Source: JALYRV01 sp036675475 (GTDB lineage: Bacteria; Acidobacteriota; Vicinamibacteria; Vicinamibacterales; SCN-69-37). Taken from it: a DNA stretch of 64,000 bases. Below are positions 18,199 to 28,649 of this stretch, one piece after another. A model generated the notes under the pieces. The model saw nothing but the letters and a program-made list of their open reading frames with translations. It made no database searches and had not been told where the DNA came from. Position 1 is the first letter of the stretch. Every line of letters starts with the position of its first letter. A program made the translations under genes and the position numbers. The DNA lies in assembly GCA_036675475.1 (NCBI GenBank), contig JAKFEY010000029.1, forward strand, positions 62,001 to 126,000, read 5' to 3'.

Positions 18199-18794
18199 TC
18201 GACCGGCAGCCCGAGTTTCCGAAGCGCTTCGGGCGGACAGCCGTTCCATTCAGGCACGAACACGTTGCCCATGAATTTCAGATCCTCCATGCCCATCTTG
18301 CTCGTCCAGAATCCGGTGGCCGTGAGGTCGCGGAAGCTGCGGAAGAAGGCCAGGCCGTGTGATTGATCGGGCCGGGCCGGCTCGAGCCCCGAAATCTCAT
18401 CGAGCACCTGCGCCCGCTCGGCCTCGGTGGCCGCGGTGAAGGTCTTGTTGAAGCGGCCGTTGCATTCCTGATCGAGCCAGGCGAGCCCGCCGCGCATCGG
18501 CACCTGGCGCGCGGGCTGGTCCACCATCATGAAGTCGATGAACTCGGGCACGCCCGCCTCGGTGGCCCCGCCCGAGCGCTCGTCCTTCGGGATGATGGTT
18601 TCAGCCAGCAGCACGACGGCGGCGTATTCCTGCGCGGTGAAGAACTGCGGCGTGAAGGCGGGCGCGGACGGCCGACGCGCCTGCTGCGTGCGGCGCTGCG
18701 CCTCGAGTGCTTCGGCCTCCGTCCAGACGAAGCCCGCCGCCAGCGGCGCGGATCCCAGCAGCTGCAGCACGGCGCGCCGGTTCATCCCGGTCAT
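18195..18794 (-). CDS. Gluconate 2-dehydrogenase subunit 3 family protein (Tat-exported small subunit)
   Basis: A 199-residue protein matching the small subunit of FAD-dependent membrane dehydrogenases. The start was set at ATG 18794, which gives a twin-arginine signal (NRRAVLQLLG) and overlaps the GMC stop as TGATG. Conserved family features include LLAETIIPKDE and a C-terminal region ending in PPEALRKLGLP. In known complexes this subunit carries the Tat signal for both subunits, which fits the lack of a signal on the adjoining GMC protein. Confidence 0.88.
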   Translation of the reverse strand: MTGMNRRAVLQLLGSAPLAAGFVWTEAEALEAQRRTQQARRPSAPAFTPQFFTAQEYAAVVLLAETIIPKDERSGGATEAGVPEFIDFMMVDQPARQVPMRGGLAWLDQECNGRFNKTFTAATEAERAQVLDEISGLEPARPDQSHGLAFFRSFRDLTATGFWTSKMGMEDLKFMGNVFVPEWNGCPPEALRKLGLPVE

Positions 18795-20527
18795 CAGATG
18801 TTCCCCTTGCTGCGCTCGGCGAGGATGTAGTCGCTCGTGCGCCACGCCAGCGCCAGAATCGTCCACGTCGGGTTCTTGTCGGGCTGCGACACGAACGGGC
18901 CGGCGTCGGCCACGAACACGTTCTTCACGTCGTGCGCCTGGCAGTTGGCGTTGACGACGGATGTCGAGGCGTCGTTGCCCATGCGCGTGACACCGAGCTC
19001 GTGAATGATGCGCCCGCCGGCATAGAGGCCGTAGCCGCTGTCAGCCGTGGGCATCGGCGACATCGGCGTGCCGCCCATCTCCTCGATGATCGCGCGGAAC
19101 GTTTCATTCATGTGCTTCGCCTGCTTGATCTCGTGGTCGCTCCACTTGAAGTGGAAGCGAAGCACCGGAATGCCGAACTTGTCGACCACCGTGGGATCGA
19201 TCTCGCAGAAGCTCTGCTCGTTGGGAATCATTTCGCCGCGGCCCGCGAAGCCGACCGTCGCGCCGTAGAACCGGCGGTAGTCGTCCTTGAGCTTCTTGCC
19301 GTAGCCGATGCCGGCCGGCGGCGTCCCCGAGCCGTTCATGCCGGCATAGAGGTGAATGCCGCCCATGAAGCCGAAGCCGGGCATGCGCCGTCCGCCGCCC
19401 ACCTCGATGTGATAGCCGCGCGGAAAATCGAGCTTGCGGTTGTCCATCCACCACGGCATGTAGAGATGCATGCCGCCGACGCCGTCCTCGTTGTGCGGCG
19501 GCATGTCCATCATGGCCGGGATGAATCCGGTGAGGCCCACGCCCGTGCTGTCGGTGAGGTACTTGCCGACGTTGCCGCTGGAGTTGCCGAGCCCCTGCGG
19601 AAACTGCGAGGACTTCGAGTTGAGCAGGATGCGCGCCGACTCACATGCGCTGGCGGCCAGCACCACCACCTTCGCGCGCACGTGGCTTTCACGGCCCGTG
19701 TTCTTGTCGATGTAGGTGACGCCCGTGGCGAGGCCGCTGGCATCGACGGTGATCTCGCGCGCCATCGCATCGGTTTGAATCGTCAGCCGTTTGGTCGCGA
19801 CGGCCGGCGGCAGCAGCACGGAGGGTGACGAGAAGTTCGAGTGCGTGGCGCAGCCGCGATTGCACTGGCCGCAGTAGTGGCAGGCGATGCGGCCGTTGAG
19901 CGGCTTCGTGATGATGGACATGCGGCTCGGCACGCACGTCACGTTCAGCTTGTCGGCCGCGTTCTTGACCAGCAGCTCGTAGCAGCGCGGCTTGGGCGGC
20001 GGCATGAAGATGCCGTCAGGCTCGTTCGGCAGGTTGTGGCTCTCGGCGATGTTCGTGCCGAAGATGCCAATCAGCTGATCGATCTTGTCGTAATACGGCT
20101 TGATGTCGTCGTACGTGATCGGCCAGTCGTCGCCAAGGCCGTCCACCGACTTGCGGCGGAAGTCGTCGGGCCCGTAGCGCAGCGAGATGCGGCCCCAGTG
20201 GTTCGTCCGCCCGCCAAGCATCCGCCCGCGGAACCAGTCGAACGTCGTGCCGGCCGCGCGCGTATACGGCTCGCCCTCGAGCGAAAAACCGCCGAAGCAC
20301 GCGTCGAACTCGCCGAACTCCTGTTTCGGCGTCGCGGCGCCGCGGCGGGGCGAGTCGTACGACCACTTGAACATGTAGGCGTCCTTGACGGGATCCCACA
20401 TGGGGCCGGCCTCGAGCATCACGACGTCGGCGCCGCCTTCGGCCAGCACCTTGGCTGCCATGCCGCCCCCGGCGCCGGATCCGACGATGCAGACGTCGTA
20501 CGTCCTGCGGTTTTCGATGATCTGCAC
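18794..20527 (-). CDS. GMC family FAD-dependent sugar dehydrogenase, large subunit
   Basis: A 577-residue GMC oxidoreductase. The FAD loop GSGAGGG starts near residue 16, and the C-terminal block has HELGVTRMG and NPTWTILALAWR. An unusual feature for plain GMC enzymes is the cysteine cluster C216-x2-C219-x2-C222-x3-C226, which resembles an iron-sulphur ligand set. The start is GTG 20527, supported by TACAAT (20542-20537) nine bases upstream; longer ATG starts would run into the divergent promoter region. With the small subunit and cytochrome c it likely oxidises a sugar or glycoside in the periplasm and passes electrons to the respiratory chain. Confidence 0.92.
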   Translation of the reverse strand: MQIIENRRTYDVCIVGSGAGGGMAAKVLAEGGADVVMLEAGPMWDPVKDAYMFKWSYDSPRRGAATPKQEFGEFDACFGGFSLEGEPYTRAAGTTFDWFRGRMLGGRTNHWGRISLRYGPDDFRRKSVDGLGDDWPITYDDIKPYYDKIDQLIGIFGTNIAESHNLPNEPDGIFMPPPKPRCYELLVKNAADKLNVTCVPSRMSIITKPLNGRIACHYCGQCNRGCATHSNFSSPSVLLPPAVATKRLTIQTDAMAREITVDASGLATGVTYIDKNTGRESHVRAKVVVLAASACESARILLNSKSSQFPQGLGNSSGNVGKYLTDSTGVGLTGFIPAMMDMPPHNEDGVGGMHLYMPWWMDNRKLDFPRGYHIEVGGGRRMPGFGFMGGIHLYAGMNGSGTPPAGIGYGKKLKDDYRRFYGATVGFAGRGEMIPNEQSFCEIDPTVVDKFGIPVLRFHFKWSDHEIKQAKHMNETFRAIIEEMGGTPMSPMPTADSGYGLYAGGRIIHELGVTRMGNDASTSVVNANCQAHDVKNVFVADAGPFVSQPDKNPTWTILALAWRTSDYILAERSKGNI

Positions 20528-20536
20528 AGCGGGTGG

Positions 20537-20542
20537 ATTGTA
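20537..20542 (-). promoter_or_regulatory. TACAAT -10, 9 bases before the GMC GTG (20527)
   Basis: Supports GTG 20527 as the true start of the GMC operon. Confidence 0.55.
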
Positions 20543-20586
20543 TCGTGTGGAAGAACGTAATAGCATCCGCGCGGGGGAACTGCCCG

Positions 20587-22128
20587 ATGGCCATTTCACG
20601 CCGCAAGTTCGTCACGACCGCCTCAACCGCAGGCGCAGGCCTGCTCATCCTTCCGCGCCACGTGCTCGGGCGCGGCTATCAGGCCCCCAGCGACCTGGTG
20701 AATTTCGCCACGTGCGGCATCGGCGGCATGGGCCGCGTGAACACGCGCAACGCCGCCAGCCACAACTGGGTGGCCGTGTGCGACGTCGATTCCGCGCTCA
20801 TGGATCGCTCGCTCGCCAACTACGACACCGACGTCGAGCGCGAGCGGAAGAGCCTCGAAGACGCGAAGGCCAAGGGCGACACCGCCCGCGTCGAGCGCCT
20901 GACGCAGGTGGTCGCCAACGCCGAGCGCATCAAGACGGTGCACAAGCCGCGGCTGCAGAAATACGCCGACTACCGCGTGATGCTCGAGAAGCAGAAGGAC
21001 ATCGATGCCGTCATCGTCGCCACGCCCGACCACATGCACGCGCCGATTGCGCTGGCCGCCATGGCCGCCGGCAAGCACGTGTACGTGCAGAAGCCGTTGT
21101 GCTGGTGCGTGAGCGAGGCGCGTGCCCTTGCCAAGGCCTCGAAGGACAATCCGAAGCTCATCACCCAGATGGGCAACCAGGGCCACTCGAGCGACGATGC
21201 GCGGCTTGGGTATGAATACATGCGGGCGGGCGCCATTGGCGACGTGAGCGAAGTGCACGTCTGGACCAACCGCCCGCTGGCGTACTGGCCGCAGGGCATT
21301 CCGCGGCCGACCGGCCCGCTGCCCGAGAACCCGGAGCGGCCGCTCGGCTGGAATGCGCGCGGCGTGGATCGCCGCCTGGCCGCGGCGCTCGGTCTCGCAA
21401 GCGTGCCTGCCGGCCTCGACTGGAATCTGTTCCTCGGCGTCTCGCAGGAAATTCCGTATCACCCGATCTATCACCCGTTCAACTGGCGCGGCTGGGTGGA
21501 CTGGGGCCAGGGCGCCCTCGGCGACATGGGTGCGCACCTGATCGATCATCCCTTCTGGTCGCTCGAGCTCGGCATGCCCACCTCGATTGAAACGGTGTCG
21601 ACGCCGTTCAACAAGGCGTCGTATCCGCTGGCGACAACGACCTACTATCAGTTCCCCGCGCGCGGCTCGAAGCCGGCGGTGAAGCTGACGTGGTACGACG
21701 GCGACATGACGCCTCCCACGCCCGACGAAATGGCGGGCGAGGAGCTCAATGGCGAGGGCGGCATCCTCTACATCGGCACGAAGGGCAAGATGACGCAGCT
21801 CACCTACGGCCTGCAGCCGCGGCTGCTGCCGAAGTCGCTGCACGACAGCACGCCGGCGCCGAAACAGCTGCTGCCGCGCGTTCCGGGCGGCATGAACGGC
21901 GGGCACGAGCTGAACTGGCTCGAGTCCATCCAGGGCAAACAGAAGCCGTCGAGCCCGTTCGAGTTTGCTGCGCCGCTCACCGAAGTGATGCTGCTCGGCA
22001 TCGCGTCGCTCCGCGCCGGCACGAAGATTCACTACGACGCGGCCAACATGCGGATCACGAACACGCCGCCCGCGGACGGGCCGAACTACAACGATTTCCT
22101 CACTCGCGAGTACCGTACTGGCTGGTAA
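20587..22128 (+). CDS. Gfo/Idh/MocA family oxidoreductase, Tat-exported
   Basis: A 513-residue protein whose N-terminus (ISRRKFVTTAS plus a hydrophobic run) is a clear twin-arginine signal, so it folds with bound cofactor before export. The catalytic region reads QKP instead of the usual EKP, and the DMGAHLIDHPFW motif carries Asp and His. Exported Gfo/Idh enzymes typically keep NAD(P) tightly bound and perform ping-pong oxidation and reduction of sugars. It is divergent from the GMC gene (59 bases between) and three bases upstream of the DUF1080 gene. Confidence 0.9.
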   Translation: MAISRRKFVTTASTAGAGLLILPRHVLGRGYQAPSDLVNFATCGIGGMGRVNTRNAASHNWVAVCDVDSALMDRSLANYDTDVERERKSLEDAKAKGDTARVERLTQVVANAERIKTVHKPRLQKYADYRVMLEKQKDIDAVIVATPDHMHAPIALAAMAAGKHVYVQKPLCWCVSEARALAKASKDNPKLITQMGNQGHSSDDARLGYEYMRAGAIGDVSEVHVWTNRPLAYWPQGIPRPTGPLPENPERPLGWNARGVDRRLAAALGLASVPAGLDWNLFLGVSQEIPYHPIYHPFNWRGWVDWGQGALGDMGAHLIDHPFWSLELGMPTSIETVSTPFNKASYPLATTTYYQFPARGSKPAVKLTWYDGDMTPPTPDEMAGEELNGEGGILYIGTKGKMTQLTYGLQPRLLPKSLHDSTPAPKQLLPRVPGGMNGGHELNWLESIQGKQKPSSPFEFAAPLTEVMLLGIASLRAGTKIHYDAANMRITNTPPADGPNYNDFLTREYRTGW

Positions 22129-22131
22129 ATC

Positions 22132-23088
22132 ATGCGCACACTGCTTGCTTTCACGCTTCTCGCTCTTTCGTTCGCTCCGCAGGGACAGCACGCGCCGTTT
22201 CTCGGCGCCTGGAACATGACCGGCACCGGCACGAACACCGGCGTCGTCTACTGGCTGAATGTCACCGAGGAGGGCGGCGTCGTGAAGGGCCGGTTCCTCA
22301 ATCGCGCCAGCAGCCCGTACGACCTGTCGATCATCAGGATCGAGGACGGCGAGCTGGTGTTCCATGTACGCGACGAGAACACGCCGCAGCTGCGCGCGAA
22401 ACTGGTCGACGGCAAGCTCGTTGGGACGACCACCACAAAGCGCAACGACGGCACGACGCGCGTGATCGAATGGGTCGGCGTGCGGCCGCCGAAGTGGCCC
22501 GCCACCTTGAACGCCAACGGCAGGCACACCTACGGCGCGCCGGTGTCGCTCTTCGACGGCAAGACGATGGACGCGTGGGGCGTGCAGCACACGCGGAACC
22601 CCATGAACTGGTCGGTCGTCATGGACGGCGCCCAGGGAGTGATGACCAGCGCCGAAAAGGGCGGCAACAATCTCGTCTCGAAGCAGACGTTCCAGGACTT
22701 CAAGCTCGAGGCCGAGTTCAATGTCGCGCCGAAGAGCAACGGCGGCATCTACCTGCGCGGCCGCTACGAGATGCAGGTGCTCGACGATGCGGGGCAGCCC
22801 CTCACGCCGCAGAGCCAGATGTCGATCTACGGGCGCACGCCGCCGATGGTGAACGCCAGCAAACCGGCGGGCGAGTGGAACACCGTCGAAATCATCGTGG
22901 TGGGCAATCGCGTGACGGCGACGCTCAACGGCCAGAAGGTGCAGGACAACGCGGTGATCGAGGGCATCACCGGCGGCGCGCTCGACGCGAACGAGACCGA
23001 GCCGGGCCCCCTCATGCTGCAGGGCGACCACGGCAAGGTCGCGTTCCGTAAGGTGATCGTAACGCCGATCACGCGCGCGGGATCCTAA
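22132..23088 (+). CDS. DUF1080 (3-keto-disaccharide/glucoside hydrolase-type) secreted protein
   Basis: A 318-residue protein with a signal peptide (about 1-20). An N-terminal lipocalin-like part is followed by a DUF1080 domain (about 140-315) of the concanavalin-like fold: DGKTMDAWG, the NFxVAPxSNGGIYLRG-type block, and a VTATLNGQKV strand. Some DUF1080 proteins hydrolyse or eliminate 3-keto-glycosides made by a partner dehydrogenase. The three-base spacing to a Tat-exported Gfo/Idh enzyme fits that role. Its last four bases overlap the convergent small gene at 23085. Confidence 0.88.
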   Translation: MRTLLAFTLLALSFAPQGQHAPFLGAWNMTGTGTNTGVVYWLNVTEEGGVVKGRFLNRASSPYDLSIIRIEDGELVFHVRDENTPQLRAKLVDGKLVGTTTTKRNDGTTRVIEWVGVRPPKWPATLNANGRHTYGAPVSLFDGKTMDAWGVQHTRNPMNWSVVMDGAQGVMTSAEKGGNNLVSKQTFQDFKLEAEFNVAPKSNGGIYLRGRYEMQVLDDAGQPLTPQSQMSIYGRTPPMVNASKPAGEWNTVEIIVVGNRVTATLNGQKVQDNAVIEGITGGALDANETEPGPLMLQGDHGKVAFRKVIVTPITRAGS

Positions 23089-23356
23089 TACTCCATCGGA
23101 TCGCAGTCAGGCAGGCACGCGCCGTTGCAGTTCACATAGCCGGGGGGGCATCCGTCCTCCTCGGCCATCGCGTGCGTCATGGACTTGCGCACGCGCCCCA
23201 GCTCGCGGAAGGCGTTCTTCAGGATGGCTTCCGCGTCCGGATACATCGACTTCCTCGTGATGTAGATATCGCTGGCCAGCTTCTCGATGGAGGTGGCGTA
23301 CCAGCGGATCGCCGCCAGCGTCAGTGCCGCCTGATCTTCCGAGGGAGTCCATTTGC

Positions 23357-23360
<4 letters not shown>
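23085..23360 (-). CDS. Small hypothetical protein with Cys-rich C-terminus, coupled to kinase gene
   Basis: A 91-residue protein of no family I recognise. Residues about 1-65 look helical and amphipathic. The C-terminus has four Cys in a short run (GCPPGYVNCNGACLPDC), which could bind metal or form disulphides. There is no signal peptide. Its ATG overlaps the stop of the upstream kinase gene by four bases, so it is very likely a real gene in that operon. A partner or regulator of the kinase is a guess from context only. Confidence 0.65.
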
Positions 23361-26176
<2,816 letters not shown>

Positions 26177-26243
26177 GGGGAACCCGGGGGAGTCAGGCGG
26201 ATTCTACTCCCCGGAAGGCCCGGTTTGTGCACTGACCTCAGCA

Positions 26244-27149
26244 ATGACCTGCGTCGTGCTGCTGAACCGGCGGTCGGGATCTTCTCCGGATGAGCCGGCT
26301 TTGCGGGCCGCCCTGGACCAGGCCGGCGTGACCGCCGACGTTGTGACGGTGCCCTCGGTGATGGGTCGCGGCAGCATCGATCACCTGGCTGCCGGCTACG
26401 ACGTGCTGGTGGCGGCCGGCGGCGACGGCACCGTCTCGACCGTGGCCTCGGCGGCGGCGCGCATGGGCCGGACGTTCGGCGTGCTGCCGTGCGGCACGCT
26501 CAACCATTTCGCGCGCGACGCGGGCATCCCGCTGAATCTGGAGGCCGCGGCGGCGCTGCTGGCGGCCGGCACGACGCGCGTGCTCGATGCCGGCGACGTC
26601 AACGGGCAGATCTTCATCAACAATGCCAGCATGGGCGCGTATCCGCGCATGGTGTGGACGCGCAACAAGGCGCGCGAGCGCGGCTGGCCGCGCCTGGTCG
26701 CGATGCCGCTCGCCGTGGCGCGCACCTGGGTCGAGCTGCGGAGCGACACCGTGCGGCTGACGGTCGACGGCCGTGAGCTGGTGCGACGCACGCCGTTTCT
26801 GTTTGTGGGCAACGGCGAGTACGACGTCACGGGCACCGACATCGGCACGCGCCCCGTGCTCACTGACGGGAAGCTGTCGCTCTACATGGCGCCGAAGTTC
26901 GGCCGCCGCGATGCGGTGCTGCTGCCGCTGCGCATCATGCTGCACACGCTCGAGCGGCACGAGCGGTTCGAGGCGCTGCAGGCCGAGGCGATCACCGTGG
27001 ACACGTCACGCACACGCGTGACGCTCGCGCTCGACGGCGAGCTGCACATGTTCGAGTCGCCGCTGACGTTCACCGTGCGGCGAGGCGTGCTGCGCACGAT
27101 TCTTCCCGCGCCGGCGGCGGTGCCAGAGGCCGAGCGCGAGGCCGTGTGA
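26244..27149 (+). CDS. Diacylglycerol kinase-like lipid kinase
   Basis: A 301-residue protein of the DAGK catalytic family. The nucleotide-binding GGDGT is at residues 59-63, followed by LPCGTLNHFARD and the C-terminal beta domain. Bacterial members phosphorylate diacylglycerol or related lipids. The start was set at ATG 26244, where family similarity begins (TCVVLLNRRSG). It is divergent from the kinase-propeller gene and one base upstream of the phosphoesterase gene, implying co-expression. Confidence 0.9.
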   Translation: MTCVVLLNRRSGSSPDEPALRAALDQAGVTADVVTVPSVMGRGSIDHLAAGYDVLVAAGGDGTVSTVASAAARMGRTFGVLPCGTLNHFARDAGIPLNLEAAAALLAAGTTRVLDAGDVNGQIFINNASMGAYPRMVWTRNKARERGWPRLVAMPLAVARTWVELRSDTVRLTVDGRELVRRTPFLFVGNGEYDVTGTDIGTRPVLTDGKLSLYMAPKFGRRDAVLLPLRIMLHTLERHERFEALQAEAITVDTSRTRVTLALDGELHMFESPLTFTVRRGVLRTILPAPAAVPEAEREAV

Positions 27150-27150
27150 G

Positions 27151-27957
27151 ATGCGCACACTCGTCCATCTGTCCGATCTGCATTTCGGCCGCATCGATCC
27201 GGCGGTCGTCGCGCCGCTCGCCGAAGCCGTGCGCGCGGCACGCCCTGATCTGATCGCCATCTCGGGCGACTTCACCCAGCGCGCGAAGCCATCGGAGTTC
27301 GAGGCCGCCCGCGCGTTTCTCGATTCGCTCGAGCCGCCCAAGCTGCTCGTGCCGGGCAATCATGACGTGCCGCTCTGGAACGTGGCCGCGCGCTTCCTCA
27401 CGCCGCTCACGCGCTATCGCCGCTACATCACGCCGGAGCTCGAGCCCGAGCACGAGGACGAGGAGATGATCGTGCTCGGCGTCAACACCGCCCGCTCGCT
27501 CGCGTGGGGGGAAGGGCGCATCAACGCGCGCCAGGTCGCGCGCATCGTCGACCGTCTGCGCGGTGCGCCCCCGTCGCTGATTCGCGTGGTCGTGACCCAC
27601 CATCCGTTCGACCTGCCGCCGGGCGTGGACGAGAGCCGCCTGCTCGGCCGCGCGCGCATGGCCATGACGGCGCTGGCGGCCGCGAATGCGGATCTGTTCC
27701 TGTCGGGCCATCTGCACCTGAGCCACGCGTCGCACTCGGCTGAGCGGTATCGCATCGCGGGCCATTCCGCGCTCATCGTCCAGGCCGGTACGGTGTCGCT
27801 GCGGGGCCGCGGCGAGCAGCCGTCCTTCAATGTGCTCCGCATGCACCGGCCCGAGATTGCGCTGACACGGATGGTGTGGGACCCGGCCGGTGGCGGCTTC
27901 GTCGAAGTGGCCGGGGGCCGCTACCGCCACGGCGAAACGGGATGGGTTGGGCTATAA
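27151..27957 (+). CDS. Calcineurin-like metallophosphoesterase
   Basis: A 268-residue protein with all five metallophosphoesterase blocks: SDLHFG (9-13), GDFT, GNHD, THHPFD and GHLHLSHAS. The layout matches cytoplasmic cyclic-nucleotide phosphodiesterases and related phosphatases. It begins one base after the lipid-kinase stop, so the two genes form a unit, which may point to a phospholipid-phosphate substrate. The substrate cannot be decided from sequence. Confidence 0.9.
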   Translation: MRTLVHLSDLHFGRIDPAVVAPLAEAVRAARPDLIAISGDFTQRAKPSEFEAARAFLDSLEPPKLLVPGNHDVPLWNVAARFLTPLTRYRRYITPELEPEHEDEEMIVLGVNTARSLAWGEGRINARQVARIVDRLRGAPPSLIRVVVTHHPFDLPPGVDESRLLGRARMAMTALAAANADLFLSGHLHLSHASHSAERYRIAGHSALIVQAGTVSLRGRGEQPSFNVLRMHRPEIALTRMVWDPAGGGFVEVAGGRYRHGETGWVGL

Positions 27958-27958
27958 T
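27953..27958 (+). promoter_or_regulatory. TATAAT -10 element of the tRNA-Gln gene
   Basis: A perfect TATAAT overlaps the end of the phosphoesterase gene, 32 bases before the mature tRNA 5' end. No clear TTGACA is seen 17 bases upstream. Confidence 0.55.
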
Positions 27959-27990
27959 TGGTGATTCAGAAGCGCCCGTCCGGGCCGTGC

Positions 27991-28064
27991 TGGGACGTCG
28001 TTCAACGGTAGGACACCTGCCTCTGGAGCAGGTTATTGGGGTTCGAATCCCTGCGTCCCAGCCA
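27991..28064 (+). tRNA. tRNA-Gln (CUG anticodon), CCA encoded
   Basis: A full cloverleaf can be drawn. The acceptor stem pairs TGGGACG with CGTCCCA, with discriminator G and genomic CCA at 28062-28064. The D arm contains TTCAACGGTAGGA. The anticodon stem pairs CCTGC with GCAGG around the loop CTCTGGA (anticodon CTG). The T arm has GGTTCGAATC. The gene reads CAG codons. A toxin-antitoxin pair follows within 90 bases. Confidence 0.95.
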
Positions 28065-28112
28065 CTTCTCATCCGCCAGTTCGCTCTTAAGTCTTCATTG
28101 CTGCGCCTGATT

Positions 28113-28130
28113 ATTATCGTATGAGATAAT
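28113..28130 (+). promoter_or_regulatory. Inverted repeat overlapping -10: probable autoregulatory operator of the toxin-antitoxin pair
   Basis: ATTATC (28113-28118) and GATAAT (28125-28130) form an inverted repeat with six bases between. GATAAT can serve as a -10 about 20 bases before the toxin GTG. A palindrome over the core promoter is the usual binding site of an HTH antitoxin. Confidence 0.6.
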
Positions 28131-28149
28131 TTACGGCGAGTCGTCGACT

Positions 28150-28350
28150 GTGGATGTCCGAGAGTACCTGACCGCTGCCGGCAAGAATCCGTACCGCGAG
28201 TGGCTGGACACTTTGGACGTCGCGCTGCGCGCACGCGTTCAGGCGCGAGTGCTCCGTTTCTCGACCGGGAATCTCGGAGATCACAAGAGCGTGGGCGGCG
28301 GTGTCTGGGAGGCGTATCAGGAGGGTAAACGGAGTGGCAAGACGAAGTGA
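28150..28350 (+). pseudogene. RelE/HigB-type toxin gene with internal in-frame deletion
   Basis: The GTG-started frame gives 66 residues. Residues 1-53 match the N-terminal half of phage-derived HigB-like toxins of about 100 residues (NPYREWLDTLD, ARVLRFSTGNLGDHKSVGGGVWE). Instead of continuing into the central sheet with the catalytic residues, it jumps to a short basic tail (AYQEGKRSGKTK) that looks like a normal C-terminus. About 40 residues seem to be missing without a frame change. The active-site region is absent, so toxicity is probably lost. The stop overlaps the antitoxin start region. Confidence 0.65.
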
Positions 28351-28645
28351 AGACTGGAACATCGGACTCGCAAAGGACCTTCGCGATCCCGCCTTCGCCC
28401 GCGAGTTCCTGCTGGCGTCGATCGATGAAGGCGTGGACCTGCAGCTCGCGCTAGGGAAGGTGATCCGGGCGATGGGTGTCAAGGAGTTCGCGGCCAGAGT
28501 GCGCATGGCCAGCCCGAACGTGCTGCGCGCGATCAACCCCCGTCATAATCCAACGCAGGACACCCTGAATCGCCTCCTCAAGCCGTTCCGGCTGCGCCTG
28601 AGTCTGGCGCCGCTTGCGGGCAAGCCCCGACGAAGCGCCGCGTGA
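28334..28645 (+). CDS. higA: HigA-like HTH antitoxin
   Basis: A 103-residue DNA-binding antitoxin of the 'addiction module antidote' type. A helix-turn-helix occupies about residues 52-90 (EFAARVRMASPNVLRAIN then TLNRLLKPF). GTG 28334 is taken as the start because it overlaps the toxin end, the standard layout. Unlike the toxin, it appears complete, and the palindrome at 28113-28130 is its likely operator. It would now act mainly as a repressor of its own promoter, or protect against related toxins elsewhere. Confidence 0.8.
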   Translation: MARRSEDWNIGLAKDLRDPAFAREFLLASIDEGVDLQLALGKVIRAMGVKEFAARVRMASPNVLRAINPRHNPTQDTLNRLLKPFRLRLSLAPLAGKPRRSAA

Positions 28646-28649
28646 CCCT

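Noticed and set aside
20623..23031. 802-codon minus-strand open frame opposite Gfo/Idh and DUF1080 genes
   Set aside because: Low-complexity Arg/Val/Ala/His composition; both genes on the other strand have strong motifs across the whole interval.
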